Below are positions 25,056 through 33,893 of a DNA stretch of 64,000 nt, piece after piece. The position numbers and the translations under genes are program-made. The stretch covers positions 372,001-436,000 of the forward strand of contig NZ_QPKJ02000001.1 of NCBI RefSeq assembly GCF_003344625.1. Reading direction: 5' to 3'. The stretch comes from Solirubrobacter deserti. Lineage in GTDB: Bacteria > Actinomycetota > Thermoleophilia > Solirubrobacterales > Solirubrobacteraceae. Every line of letters starts with the position of its first letter. The first letter of the stretch is position 1. The notes below the pieces were generated by a model that saw nothing but the letters and a program-made list of their open reading frames with translations, was not told the DNA's origin and did no database searches.

Positions 25056-26129
25056 ATGGAAGCCAGCGGTTATCTCGCAGTCATCAAGGTCGTCGGCGTC
25101 GGCGGCGGTGGAACCAATGCCGTGAACCGGATGATCGACGCCGGTCTCAGCGGCGTTGAGTTCATCGCGGCCAACACGGACGCGCAGGCGCTCCAGATGA
25201 CGGACGCCGACCTCAAGCTGCACATCGGCAGCACGCTCACGAAGGGCCTGGGCGCGGGCGCCAACCCGCAGATCGGTCAGGGCGCCGCGGCGGAGTCGCG
25301 CGACGACATCAAGGAGGCGCTCAAGGGCGCGGACATGGTGTTCGTCACGGCCGGCGAGGGCGGTGGCACCGGCACGGGCGCCGCACCCGTGATCGCCGAG
25401 ATCGCCAAGAACGAAATAGGAGCGCTCACGGTCGGCGTGGTCACACGCCCGTTCGCGTTCGAGGGCTCTCAGCGGGCCCGCCAGGCGCAGGAGGGCATCG
25501 ACCGCCTGCGCGAGATGGTGGACACGCTGATCGTGATCCCCAACGAGAAGCTGCTCGCGATGGTCGAGCGGCGCACGAGCATCCTCGACGCGTTCCGCGA
25601 GGCCGACAACGTCCTGCGTCAGGGCGTTCAGGGCATCACGGACCTGATCACGATCCCCGGCCTGATCAACCTCGACTTCGCCGATGTGCGGGCGATCATG
25701 GAGAACGCCGGCAGCGCGCTGATGGGCATCGGCACCGCCCAGGGCGAGAACCGCGCCAGCGAAGCGGCCAAGGCCGCGATCAGCTCTCCGCTGCTGGAGG
25801 AGTCGGTCGAGGGCGCGACCGGCATCCTGCTCAACATCACCGGTGGTCGCGACCTGGGCCTGTTCGAGGTCAACGAGGCCGCGGAGCTCATCCACTCCGC
25901 CGCGGACGCCAACAGCAACATCATCTTCGGCGCCGTGATCGACGAGGGCATGTCGGACGACATCCGCGTCACCGTGATCGCCACCGGCTTCGACCACGGG
26001 GGCGTCCGTGCCGCCCGCGAAGAGCGCTCGCGCGCGCCGCGCGACCGCAACCCGCGGATCGACGAGCGCCAGCGCGATTCGCTCGTCATCCGCGACGACG
26101 ATCTCGACATCCCGCCGTTCCTTCGCTGA
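25056..26129 (+). CDS. ftsZ: Cell division GTPase FtsZ
   Basis: A 357-residue tubulin homologue that forms the Z-ring. The GTP-binding elements are complete: [16 protein letters not shown] at residues 12-27, [11 protein letters not shown], the tubulin signature [20 protein letters not shown] (about residues 97-116), PNEKLL, and the T7 loop [14 protein letters not shown]. The linker after residue 320 is short and Arg/Asp-rich and ends in the conserved C-terminal peptide DLDIPPFLR that binds FtsZ partners. The ATG at 25056 is fixed by the conserved start. A long palindrome follows the stop. Confidence 0.98.
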   Translation: MEASGYLAVIKVVGVGGGGTNAVNRMIDAGLSGVEFIAANTDAQALQMTDADLKLHIGSTLTKGLGAGANPQIGQGAAAESRDDIKEALKGADMVFVTAGEGGGTGTGAAPVIAEIAKNEIGALTVGVVTRPFAFEGSQRARQAQEGIDRLREMVDTLIVIPNEKLLAMVERRTSILDAFREADNVLRQGVQGITDLITIPGLINLDFADVRAIMENAGSALMGIGTAQGENRASEAAKAAISSPLLEESVEGATGILLNITGGRDLGLFEVNEAAELIHSAADANSNIIFGAVIDEGMSDDIRVTVIATGFDHGGVRAAREERSRAPRDRNPRIDERQRDSLVIRDDDLDIPPFLR

Positions 26130-26137
26130 CCCGCCCT

Positions 26138-26170
26138 CCGTGTTGTCGGCCGATCGGCCGATCAACGCGG
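26138..26170 (+). terminator. Long palindrome after ftsZ
   Basis: The perfect 16-bp palindrome TCGGCCGATCGGCCGA (26145-26160) is extended by nearly complementary flanks (CCGTGTTG and CAACGCGG, one mismatch, one bulged T). A cruciform or strong hairpin is likely; its right flank ends at the ribosome binding site of the next gene. Confidence 0.55.
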
Positions 26171-26174
26171 AGGA

Positions 26175-27866
26175 ATGCTGTCGCGCCGGCCGATCCTGCT
26201 CGTCCCGCTGTTCGCCTGCGCCGCGTGGCTGCTGGGCTACGCCGTGAACGTCGTGGCTTTCGCCGGCGCGGATCTCGGCCCGCTCAGCTCGCGCTTCGCC
26301 CATGACGTGGTGCTCGCCGTCGCGGCGGGCATCTGCCTCACGCGCGGCGCGCTGGCCGCCCGCGAACGCTGCGCCTGGCTGCTGATCGGCGCCGGCGTCG
26401 CCGCCTGGACCGCGGGCGAGATCTACTACACCGCCGCCCTGTGGGATGAGAGCGCCCCGCCCATCCCGAGCTTCGCCGACGCCGGATTCTTGTTGTTCCC
26501 GCCGTTCACCTTCGCCGGCATGCTGGTCCTGCTGCGCCGACGTGTCCGGCTGACGCCGACCCTGCTCGTCGACGGCATTACGGCCGCGCTCGCCGTCGGC
26601 GCCCTGAGCGCCGCGATCGTCTTCCAGACCGTGCTCGAGCACGCCGAGGGCGATGGTGTCGCGGTGGCCACGAGCCTCGCCTATCCCATCGCCGATCTCG
26701 TCCTGTTGGCCGTCGGCGTCGGCGCGCTGGCCGCCGCGGGCTGGAGGCTCGACCGCACGTGGGCGCTGCTGGTCGCCGGCATCCTCGCCTTCTGGCTGGC
26801 CGACTCCGTGTTCCTCGTCAAGGCGGCCGAGGGCACGTTCGAGTCCGGCGGCTGGCTGGATATGGCTTGGTGGCTCGCCCTGCTGCTGATCGCGCTCGCC
26901 GCGTGGCAGCGCGGCCCGTCGACGCGCCGCCGGCCCGCCGACGACAGCCTGCGCCTGCTGATCGCGCCGCTGGTCTCCGGCGCCGTCTCCCTCGAGCTGC
27001 TCGTCTACGCCTCGACGGGCGCGCTGAACGGGCTCGCCGTGGCGCTCGCCGCCGCCGCGATCGTGTTCGTGATGGTGCGCCTGACGCTCACCTTCCGCCA
27101 GAACGTCCGCATCCTGCGGGCGAGCCGGACCGAGGCGATGACCGACGCCCTCACCGGACTCGGCAACCGGAGGGCGCTGACCCGGGCGCTGGACGCCGCG
27201 CTCCCCGAGGCCCACGAGGACGCGCCCCGCGTGCTCGCGCTGTTCGACCTCGACGGCTTCAAGCACTACAACGACACGTTCGGCCACCCGGCCGGCGACG
27301 TCCTGCTCGCCGACCTCGGCGGGCGCCTGCGGACCTACGTCGGCAAGCGCGGCCGCGCGTTCCGGATGGGCGGCGACGAGTTCTGCGTGCTGTTCAAGCC
27401 GTCCGCCGCCGACGCCACCGCGCTGGTCGAGGGCGCCGCCGAGGCGCTGTCCGACGAGGGCGAGGGCTACTGGGTCGGCTGCTCGTTCGGCTCCATCACG
27501 CTGCCCACCGAGGCCGACGATTCCGAGACGGCGCTGCGGATCGCCGACCAGCGCATGTACGCGTGCAAGAACTCGGGCCGAATGTCGGCGGCGCGCCAGG
27601 CGCGCGACGTCCTGCTCGCCGTCCTCGGCCCGCAGGACCCCGGGATCGCCGCCCGAGCGGAGGAAGCCGCGCTCAAGCTCGGCCTGGACCGCGAGCAGCG
27701 CGAGGCGGTCCGCTACGCGGTCGAGCTGCACGCGCTCGGCGAGGACGTGATCGCCGCGGCGCCCTCGCTACGCGCCGTCGCGCGGCTCGTCGCGGAGAGC
27801 CACGCGCCGTCGTCCCCGGCCGCACGCATCGTCGCGGCCGCCGTGGGCCGCTCAGTCGTCGCCTGA
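26175..27866 (+). CDS. Membrane diguanylate cyclase (GGDEF) with a decayed HD-GYP-like tail
   Basis: A 563-residue protein. The first ~310 residues form eight or nine membrane helices with a conserved-looking acidic loop (AGEIYYTAALWDESAPPIPS). The GGDEF domain (about 325-480) is complete: MTDALTGLGNRRALTRALD, FDLDGFKHYNDTFGHPAGD and the active motif G399-GDEF, so cyclic-di-GMP synthesis is expected. Residues 487-563 align with an HD-GYP domain that has lost its metal ligands: the expected LLHDIGK is ELHALGE and the GHS motif is absent. GGAGGA sits only one base from the ATG, unusually close. Independent of the dcw genes apart from position. Confidence 0.88.
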   Translation: MLSRRPILLVPLFACAAWLLGYAVNVVAFAGADLGPLSSRFAHDVVLAVAAGICLTRGALAARERCAWLLIGAGVAAWTAGEIYYTAALWDESAPPIPSFADAGFLLFPPFTFAGMLVLLRRRVRLTPTLLVDGITAALAVGALSAAIVFQTVLEHAEGDGVAVATSLAYPIADLVLLAVGVGALAAAGWRLDRTWALLVAGILAFWLADSVFLVKAAEGTFESGGWLDMAWWLALLLIALAAWQRGPSTRRRPADDSLRLLIAPLVSGAVSLELLVYASTGALNGLAVALAAAAIVFVMVRLTLTFRQNVRILRASRTEAMTDALTGLGNRRALTRALDAALPEAHEDAPRVLALFDLDGFKHYNDTFGHPAGDVLLADLGGRLRTYVGKRGRAFRMGGDEFCVLFKPSAADATALVEGAAEALSDEGEGYWVGCSFGSITLPTEADDSETALRIADQRMYACKNSGRMSAARQARDVLLAVLGPQDPGIAARAEEAALKLGLDREQREAVRYAVELHALGEDVIAAAPSLRAVARLVAESHAPSSPAARIVAAAVGRSVVA

Positions 27867-27872
27867 GCGCGC

Positions 27873-27878
27873 TAGGGT
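27873..27878 (+). promoter_or_regulatory. -10 element TAGGGT before gcvT
   Basis: TAGGGT lies ten bases before the gcvT ATG in a 22-bp intergenic gap. The leader can be only a few bases, leaving no room for a glycine riboswitch. Confidence 0.5.
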
Positions 27879-27888
27879 CCGGGGCCGC

Positions 27889-28968
27889 ATGGCCATCGGG
27901 TCCGACACCACTCTGCTGAGAACCCCGCTCTACGACCGCCACGTCGCCGCGCGCGCCAAGCTGGTGCCGTTCGCCGGCTGGGAGATGCCCGTCCAGTACG
28001 CGGGCATCAAGGAGGAGCACCTCGCCGTCCGCGAGCGCGCGGGCGTCTTCGACGTCTCCCACATGGGCGAGATCGAGACGACGGGCCCGCAGGCGCTCGA
28101 GTTCCTGCAGCGCATCCTCTCCAACGACGTCTCGAAGATCGCCGAGAACGGGGCGCAGTACAGCGTGCTGTGCAAGGAGGACGGCGGCGTCCTGGACGAC
28201 CTGTTCACCTACAAGCTGGCCGAGAACCACTACCTCACGGTCACGAACGCGGCCAACCACGCGAAGGACCTCGCGTGGTTCCGCAAACAGGCCGAGGCGT
28301 TCGACGTCCAGCTCAAGGACGCCCTGCACGACTACGCGATGCTCGCGGTGCAGGGGCCGCAGGCGCGCGGCATCGTCGCGAACCTCACGGAAGCCGAGCT
28401 GCCCAAGCGCTTCCGCACCGCCCGCGCCACCGTCGCCGGCGTTCCCGACGTGCTCGTGTGCGGCACGGGCTACACCGGCGAGGACGGCGTCGAGCTGCTG
28501 ATCGACCCGCTCGGCTCGGTCAAGGTGTGGGACGCATTGCTGCAGGCGGGCGTCGCCCCGATCGGCCTGGGCGCGCGCGACACGCTGCGCCTGGAGGTCT
28601 GTTACCACCTCTACGGCAACGACCTGATGGAGTCGCGCGGCCCGATCGAGGCCGGTCTCGGGTGGTGCGTGAAGGAGGACACGGGCTTCATCGGCGCCGA
28701 GGCGATCCGCGTCACCCGTGAGAACGGGCCGTCAGAGACGCTCGTCCCGTTCGTCACCGAGCAGGGCATCGCCCGCCAGGGCAACGCGGTGATCGGCGGG
28801 GGAGAGGTCACGTCCGGCACGCTCAGCCCGTCCTTGAACCAGGGCATCGGCATGGCCTACGTCCCGGTCGACAAGGCTGAGCCGGGCACGAAGCTCGAGA
28901 TCGACGTGCGAGGCCGCACCCGCGCCGCCGAGGTGCGCAGCAAACCGCTTTACAGCAAGGAGACCTGA
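27889..28968 (+). CDS. gcvT: Glycine cleavage system T protein (aminomethyltransferase)
   Basis: A 359-residue tetrahydrofolate-dependent aminomethyltransferase that releases ammonia from lipoyl-bound aminomethyl on GcvH and forms 5,10-methylene-THF. Recognisable segments are LLRTPLYDRHVAARAKLVPF, GWEMPVQYAGIKEEHLAVRE, GVFDVSHMGEIETTGPQALE, the GYTGEDGVELLIDP loop and LGARDTLRLEVCYHLYGNDL. It opens the gcvT-gcvH-gcvPA-gcvPB operon; gcvH follows after three bases with a clear ribosome binding site (AAGGAG) inside the gcvT end. Confidence 0.96.
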   Translation: MAIGSDTTLLRTPLYDRHVAARAKLVPFAGWEMPVQYAGIKEEHLAVRERAGVFDVSHMGEIETTGPQALEFLQRILSNDVSKIAENGAQYSVLCKEDGGVLDDLFTYKLAENHYLTVTNAANHAKDLAWFRKQAEAFDVQLKDALHDYAMLAVQGPQARGIVANLTEAELPKRFRTARATVAGVPDVLVCGTGYTGEDGVELLIDPLGSVKVWDALLQAGVAPIGLGARDTLRLEVCYHLYGNDLMESRGPIEAGLGWCVKEDTGFIGAEAIRVTRENGPSETLVPFVTEQGIARQGNAVIGGGEVTSGTLSPSLNQGIGMAYVPVDKAEPGTKLEIDVRGRTRAAEVRSKPLYSKET

Positions 28969-28971
28969 CAG

Positions 28972-29358
28972 ATGGCCGAGGCCAGCTACCCCGACGATCT
29001 GAAGTACCACTCCGAGCACGACTGGGCCCGGATCGAAGGCGACACCGCCACGCTCGGGATCACCTGGTACGCCCAGGACCAGCTCGGCGAGGTCGTGTTC
29101 TTCGACCCGCCCGCGGTCGGCACCAGCATCAACAAGGACAGCCCGTACGCCGAGGTGGAGTCCGTCAAGGCCGTGTCCGACGTGGTCGCGCCGCTCTCCG
29201 GCGAGATCATCGAGGTCAACGAGGCCCTCAAGGACTCGCCCGAGCAGATCAACGAGGATTCCTACGGCGAGGGCTGGCTCGTGAAGATCAAGCTCTCCGA
29301 CCCGTCCGAAGGCGACAGCTTGATGGACGCCGAGAGCTACCGCCAGACCCTGTCATAA
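28972..29358 (+). CDS. gcvH: Glycine cleavage system H protein (lipoyl carrier)
   Basis: A 128-residue lipoyl-carrier protein shuttling the aminomethyl group between GcvP and GcvT. The lipoylation site is the Lys in YAEVESVKAVSDVVAPLSGE (about residues 58-77). The N-terminal LKYHSEHDWARIEGDTATLG and the TWYAQDQLGEVVFFDPPAVG strand are typical. Full length. Confidence 0.97.
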   Translation: MAEASYPDDLKYHSEHDWARIEGDTATLGITWYAQDQLGEVVFFDPPAVGTSINKDSPYAEVESVKAVSDVVAPLSGEIIEVNEALKDSPEQINEDSYGEGWLVKIKLSDPSEGDSLMDAESYRQTLS

Positions 29359-29373
29359 GCTCAGTGGCTCACT

Positions 29374-30684
29374 ATGAGCCGCTACACGTCTGCGACTGAA
29401 TCCGACCGGCTCCAGATGCTCGACGCGATCGGCGTCGAGTCCATCGACGACCTCTTCGCGGACGTCCCTGAGGGCGTCCGCCTCGGTCGTCCTCTGGAGC
29501 TGCCGGCCGGCAAGCCCGAGCAGGAGGTCTATGGCCGCCTGCGCGACCTCGCCGCCAAGAACGTCTCCGCCGAGGACGAGATCTCGTTCCTCGGCGCCGG
29601 GATGTACGACCACTACGTTCCGGCGCTGATCGACAACATCCTTCAGCGCTCGGAGTTCCTCACGCCCTACACGCCCTACCAGCCCGAGATCTCCCAGGGC
29701 GGGCTGCAGGTGATGTTCGAGTACCAGACGGCGATCTCGGAGCTGACCGGGCTGCCCGTGTCGAACGCGTCCGTCTACGAGGGCCCGTCGGCCGTCGCGG
29801 CCGCCGGCTGGCTGGCGCACACGCACACCAAGCGCACGAAGTTCCTCGTCTCCGAGGGCCTGCACCCGCACTCGCTCGAGACGCTGATCACGACGTCCGC
29901 GGGCTGGGGCACGACGATCGAGACGCTGCCACTCGAGAACGGGCTCACGCAGCTCGACGAGGTGGGAGACGACGTCGCCGCGATCTTCATCGGCCAGCCG
30001 AACTTCTACGGCGCGGTCGAGGACGTCGCCGCCCTGAGCGCGAAGAAGAACAGCGCGCTGCTGATCGTCCAGGCCGACCCGCTCACGCTCGGCGTGCTGC
30101 GCTCGCCCGGCGAGGACGACGTGGACCTATGCGTCGGCGAGGGCCAGACGCTCGGGAACCGGCTGGACTTCGGCGGGCCGTCGTTCGGCTTCTTCGCCGC
30201 CAAGCAGGACTACATCCGCCGCATGCCGGGCCGCATCGCCGGTGAGACCACCGACGTCGACGGCCGTAGAGGCTTCGTGCTCACCCTGCAGACGCGCGAG
30301 CAGCACATCCGCCGCGAGAAGGCGACGCACAACATCTGCACGGCGCAGGCGCTCAACGCGCTGGCGGGGATGATCTACCTCAGCTGGCTCGGCCGCGAAG
30401 GTCTCACCGAGCTCGGCGAGCTGCTCGTCTCGCGCACCCACTACGCCCGCGAGACGCTGGCCGCGATCGAGGGCGTCGAGCTCTGGCACGACCAGCCCGT
30501 CGTGCGCGAGTTCGCGGTCAAGCTCAGCAAGGACGTCCACGAGGTGCTCGAGTTCTGCGCCGAGCGCGGCGTCAACGCGGGCTACCCGCTCGCCGACAAC
30601 GGGCTGCTGGTGGCCATCACCGAACAGCGCTCGAAGGCCGACATCGACCGCCTCGCCGAGGTGCTGCAGGAGGCGCTCGCATGA
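29374..30684 (+). CDS. gcvPA: Glycine dehydrogenase (decarboxylating) subunit 1
   Basis: A 436-residue alpha subunit of the two-chain P protein, which decarboxylates glycine in a PLP-dependent step. Typical segments are SRYTSATESDRLQMLDAIGV at the start, FLGAGMYDHYVPALIDNILQ, TPYQPEISQGGLQVMFEYQT and FGGPSFGFFAAKQDYIRRMP. This half lacks the PLP lysine, which is in subunit 2. It overlaps gcvPB by four bases (ATGA), consistent with assembly as a heterotetramer. Confidence 0.96.
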   Translation: MSRYTSATESDRLQMLDAIGVESIDDLFADVPEGVRLGRPLELPAGKPEQEVYGRLRDLAAKNVSAEDEISFLGAGMYDHYVPALIDNILQRSEFLTPYTPYQPEISQGGLQVMFEYQTAISELTGLPVSNASVYEGPSAVAAAGWLAHTHTKRTKFLVSEGLHPHSLETLITTSAGWGTTIETLPLENGLTQLDEVGDDVAAIFIGQPNFYGAVEDVAALSAKKNSALLIVQADPLTLGVLRSPGEDDVDLCVGEGQTLGNRLDFGGPSFGFFAAKQDYIRRMPGRIAGETTDVDGRRGFVLTLQTREQHIRREKATHNICTAQALNALAGMIYLSWLGREGLTELGELLVSRTHYARETLAAIEGVELWHDQPVVREFAVKLSKDVHEVLEFCAERGVNAGYPLADNGLLVAITEQRSKADIDRLAEVLQEALA

Positions 30685-32234
30685 CGATCACCGACAATCA
30701 GTTGCACGGCGACCCGGGGATCGAGGCGCACGAGCAGCACCCGCAGCGCAGCGCGATCGTCGAGACCGAGCAGCAGCGCGACCGCGCCCGCACGATCTAC
30801 GAGAAGTCCAAGCCGGGCCGGCGCGCGTTCGTGGCGCCCGAGCTCGACGTGCCCAAGCACGAGCTGCCCGAGCGCTTCCGCCGCGCGGAGGCGCCGAAGC
30901 TGCCGGAGATCGCCGAGCCGGAGATCGTCCGCCACTACAACCGGCTCTCCAAGCGCAACTTCGACCTGGATTCCGGCTTCTACCCGCTCGGTTCGTGCAC
31001 GATGAAGCACAACCCGAAGCTGCACGAGCGCGTGGCGGCGCTGCCGGGCAACGCGCGGCTGCATCCGCTGCAGAACCCGAAGCGCGCCCAGGGTGCGCTG
31101 GAGCTCATGTACGAGCTGCAGGGCGCGCTGGGCGAGATCGCGGGCCTGCCGCACGTGTCGCTGCAGCCGTCGGCCGGCTCGCACGGTGAGCTGGCGGGCG
31201 TGCTGTTGACGCGCGCCTACCACGAGGATCGCGGCGACCACCGCACGAAGATCCTCACGCCGGACACCGCGCACGGCACGAACCCGGCGACGGTGACCAT
31301 GGGCGGCTACGAGGTCGTCAAGGTCGGCACCAACGCCGACGGCGGCGTGGACATCGAAGACCTGCGCGCGAAGGCCGACGAGCAGGTCGCGTGCCTGATG
31401 CTCACCAACCCGAACACGCTCGGTGTGTTCGACACCAACATCGAGGAGATCGCCAAGATCGTCCACGGCGTCGGCGCGACGCTGTACTACGACGGAGCGA
31501 ACCTCAACGCGGTGATGGGGCGCACGCGGCCGGGCGACATGGGCTTCGACATCGTGCACTTCAACCTGCACAAGACGTTCACGCAGCCGCACGGCGGCGG
31601 CGGCCCCGGCGCCGGCCCGATCGCGGTGTCGGACCGCATCGAGCCGTACATCACCAAGCCGCAGGTGGTCAAGCGCGAGGACGGCACGTTCGACCTCGAC
31701 TACGACCGGCCGAAGTCGATCGGCCGCCTGCGCGGCTTCCAGGGCAACTACGGCGTGTTCGTGCGCTCCTACGCGTACATCCTGTCGCTCGGCTCCGACG
31801 GCCTGCAGGAGGCGAGCGAGACCGCGGTCCTGAACGCCAACTACCTGCTCGCGCGCCTGCGCCAGCTCGGCGTGACGGACCTGCTGCCGCCGGCCTACGA
31901 CCGCCTGTGCATGCACGAGTTCGTGCTCTCGGGCGCGCCGATGAAGCGCGAGCTCGGGCTGCGTACGCTCGACCTGGCCAAGCGCCTGCTCGACCACAGC
32001 TTCCACCCGCCGACGGTGTACTTCCCGCTGCTGGTGGACGAGGCACTGCTGATCGAGCCGACCGAGACCGAGACCAAGGAGACGCTCGACGCGTTCGCCG
32101 ACGCGCTCGCCCAGATCCTGCGCGAGGGCGCCGAGGATCCGGAGATCGCCCGCAACGCGCCGTACGGCACGCCGGTGCGCCGGCTGGATGAGGCGGGCGC
32201 GGCCAAGCGTCCGGTCATCCGTCAACCGCTGTAG
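30681..32234 (+). CDS. gcvPB: Glycine dehydrogenase (decarboxylating) subunit 2
   Basis: A 517-residue beta subunit of the P protein. The PLP lysine lies in FDIVHFNLHKTFTQPHGGGG (about residues 287-306). Other family segments are SGFYPLGSCTMKHNPKLHER, SLQPSAGSHGELAGVLLTRA and TAHGTNPATVTMGGYEVV. The first ~60 residues are an extension with a loosely conserved sequence. The stop codon lies in the first copy of a 20-bp direct repeat, and a structured intergenic region follows. Confidence 0.96.
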   Translation: MTITDNQLHGDPGIEAHEQHPQRSAIVETEQQRDRARTIYEKSKPGRRAFVAPELDVPKHELPERFRRAEAPKLPEIAEPEIVRHYNRLSKRNFDLDSGFYPLGSCTMKHNPKLHERVAALPGNARLHPLQNPKRAQGALELMYELQGALGEIAGLPHVSLQPSAGSHGELAGVLLTRAYHEDRGDHRTKILTPDTAHGTNPATVTMGGYEVVKVGTNADGGVDIEDLRAKADEQVACLMLTNPNTLGVFDTNIEEIAKIVHGVGATLYYDGANLNAVMGRTRPGDMGFDIVHFNLHKTFTQPHGGGGPGAGPIAVSDRIEPYITKPQVVKREDGTFDLDYDRPKSIGRLRGFQGNYGVFVRSYAYILSLGSDGLQEASETAVLNANYLLARLRQLGVTDLLPPAYDRLCMHEFVLSGAPMKRELGLRTLDLAKRLLDHSFHPPTVYFPLLVDEALLIEPTETETKETLDAFADALAQILREGAEDPEIARNAPYGTPVRRLDEAGAAKRPVIRQPL

Positions 32235-32264
32235 ACGGCCAAACGTCAACGGTTGTAGACGGCA
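32221..32264 (+). repeat. 20-bp direct repeat spanning the gcvPB stop
   Basis: GTCAACCGCTGTAGACGGCC (32221-32240) and GTCAACGGTTGTAGACGGCA (32245-32264) differ at three positions and are 24 bp apart. The first copy includes the gcvPB stop codon. Confidence 0.6.
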
Positions 32265-32284
32265 TCAACACCCCTTGACGGAAA

Positions 32285-32317
32285 GGTTCTGAAACCACCC
32301 CACCGGTTTTCAGGACC
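32285..32317 (+). terminator. Hairpin downstream of gcvPB
   Basis: GGTTCTGAAACC (32285-32296) can pair with GGTTTTCAGGACC (32305-32317) with one bulge and a wobble across an 8-nt loop. It is a plausible end of the gcv transcript, or part of the leader of the next gene. Confidence 0.45.
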
Positions 32318-32327
32318 CGACCGTCGA

Positions 32328-32375
32328 GGGGATGGTCCTCCCCGTCAACCGAACCGATCCTTCGTAGGGGAGGAC
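32328..32375 (+). promoter_or_regulatory. Alternative hairpins that can hide or free a ribosome binding site
   Basis: GTCCTCCCC (32335-32343) is exactly complementary to GGGGAGGAC (32367-32375), the Shine-Dalgarno region of the gene starting at 32379, giving a 9-bp stem with a 23-nt loop. The same bases can instead join GGGGA (32328-32332) with TCCCC (32339-32343). The two stems exclude each other, as in a translational switch. Confidence 0.45.
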
Positions 32376-32378
32376 TAG

Positions 32379-32996
32379 ATGTCCAGGATTCGTCTGGCCG
32401 CCGTGTCGGCCATGGTCTCGTGCGGCTTGCTGCTGGTCGGCGGAACGAGCGCCGCCGGTGCGCAGGAGGCTGCGCGTCTCACGCAGGTCGTCCCGATGTC
32501 CGGCACCGTCACCAAGGGCGGGCAGAAGGGCAAGCCGTTCACCGGCACGTACACGATCGAGCGCTTCGTCAATGCGGGCGGCGCGCTGCACGCCGTCGGC
32601 ACGGTGAAGGGCAAGGCCGGCAACAAGAGCGTCACCAAGAAGAACGTGCGCGTTCCGGCCGCCGTGGCGAACAGCGCGGCGGCGGGCGGGGCCCAGGCGA
32701 GCCAGGTGCCGCCGCTGCCGTTGCCGCCGTTGCCCGCGGGCAACGCGTGCTCGATCCTCTCGCTCGACCTCGGGCCGATCAATCTGAACGTGCTCGGGCT
32801 CGTCGTTCGCACGAACCAGATCCAGCTGCGCATCGACGCCGTCCAGGGCCCGGGCAACCTGCTCGGCAACCTGCTGTGCGCGATCACCGGGCTGCTGAAT
32901 CCCGCCACGGGCGGCTCGCCGGTGGCGAACACGCCGCTCGGGCAGCTCGTCCAGATCCTGAACGCGCTGCTGGCCCTGAGTCCGCGCACCGCATAA
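32379..32996 (+). CDS. Secreted protein of unknown function with Cys pair
   Basis: A 205-residue exported protein. The signal peptide (about residues 1-29) ends GTSAAGA. A charged beta-rich region follows (FTGTYTIERFVNAGGALHAV), then a Pro-rich stretch, and a hydrophobic C-terminal domain with two Cys (NACSILSLDLGPINLNVLGL and LLGNLLCAITGLLNP). I have seen this C-terminal pattern in secreted proteins of high-GC actinobacteria, but no function is known to me. It has a strong ribosome binding site (GGGGAGGA) that may be masked by RNA structure. Confidence 0.78.
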   Translation: MSRIRLAAVSAMVSCGLLLVGGTSAAGAQEAARLTQVVPMSGTVTKGGQKGKPFTGTYTIERFVNAGGALHAVGTVKGKAGNKSVTKKNVRVPAAVANSAAAGGAQASQVPPLPLPPLPAGNACSILSLDLGPINLNVLGLVVRTNQIQLRIDAVQGPGNLLGNLLCAITGLLNPATGGSPVANTPLGQLVQILNALLALSPRTA

Positions 32997-33002
32997 CCGG
33001 GT

Positions 33003-33893
33003 ATGGGGAGACGCGTGAAGCGTCTCTCCATCGCCGCAGCAATGCTCGCCATCGTGCCCGCCTCCGCCGAGGCGGGCACGGTTGCGCGAGAGGGCACCGA
33101 GCTCGTGTACCGCTCCGCGCCGGGCGAACGCGACTACGTCGTGATGCAGGTGCTCCGGGGCCAGCCCGGCATCTCCGCGGGCGGGACCGGCGTGACGCTC
33201 GGCGCCGGCTGCCAGGACCGCACCTGCTCGCTCGACGGCGTGACCGCCATCCGCGTCCTCGCCGGAGACGGCGACGACCAGGTCGACATCTTCGCCCCCC
33301 TGCCCGTGGTTGCCGACCTCGGCCCGGGGGACGACGCGTTCCTCGGGCGCGCCCGCACCGTCACGGCGAGCGGCGGCGACGGCGACGACCGGCTCAGCTT
33401 CACGGCCGGCCAGGGCGCGCTCGACGGCGGACCCGGCTCCGACCAGGTGCGGTTCGAACGGCTCGGCGCGGGGTCGACCTCGGGCTCGGCCACCATCGCG
33501 GGTGGCGAGGGCGACGACGAGCTCACGGCCGAGGGCCGGGCGAAGGGGTCCGTCGACGTGGCGTGCGGACCGGGTGCCGACCGGCTGCGGCTCACGCTGC
33601 AGGACCGCGCGGGGGAAGGGTGCGCCCCGCACGTGGGCGTCACCACGACCTTCCGGACCCGGCTCGACGCCGTCCTGTCCGGCCCCGGGAGCCTGGCCGC
33701 GGCGTTCTGGCGCGACGGCAGGGTCACCGCGCGCGGCGCCGCCACGGCCGCCGCGGCCGGGCCGCTGCGCGTGCGCATGCGGCCGACCCGAGCGGGCCGG
33801 GGCGAGCGATCGCGCAGCGTCTTCGTGGAGCTGCGCACGCGCTTCGGGGGCGACCGCAACGCGTACCAGCTGGAGACGCGGTTCGCGCGATGA
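33003..33893 (+). CDS. Secreted protein with RTX-like calcium-binding repeats
   Basis: A 296-residue exported protein. The signal peptide (about residues 7-24) ends ASAEA. Residues 80-180 contain successive Gly/Asp nonapeptide-like repeats (AGDGDDQV, GPGDDAFLG, GGDGDDRLSF, GGPGSDQVRF, GGEGDDELTA), which in the RTX/hemolysin family fold into calcium-binding beta-rolls. The C-terminal third is basic and beta-rich. Function unknown; surface attachment or enzyme scaffolding would be guesses. A frameshifted paralogue follows immediately with a four-base overlap. Confidence 0.78.
   Translation: MGRRVKRLSIAAAMLAIVPASAEAGTVAREGTELVYRSAPGERDYVVMQVLRGQPGISAGGTGVTLGAGCQDRTCSLDGVTAIRVLAGDGDDQVDIFAPLPVVADLGPGDDAFLGRARTVTASGGDGDDRLSFTAGQGALDGGPGSDQVRFERLGAGSTSGSATIAGGEGDDELTAEGRAKGSVDVACGPGADRLRLTLQDRAGEGCAPHVGVTTTFRTRLDAVLSGPGSLAAAFWRDGRVTARGAATAAAAGPLRVRMRPTRAGRGERSRSVFVELRTRFGGDRNAYQLETRFAR

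Noticed and set aside
25026..27731. Long minus-strand open frame (about 900 codons) opposite ftsZ and the GGDEF gene
   Set aside because: It mirrors the codon pattern of two certain genes, is Arg/Ala/Glu/His-biased, and has no recognisable domain. Long antisense frames are expected at this GC content.
27867..27888. Glycine riboswitch before gcvT
   Set aside because: Only 22 bp separate the genes and the transcript appears nearly leaderless; there is no room for the aptamer.
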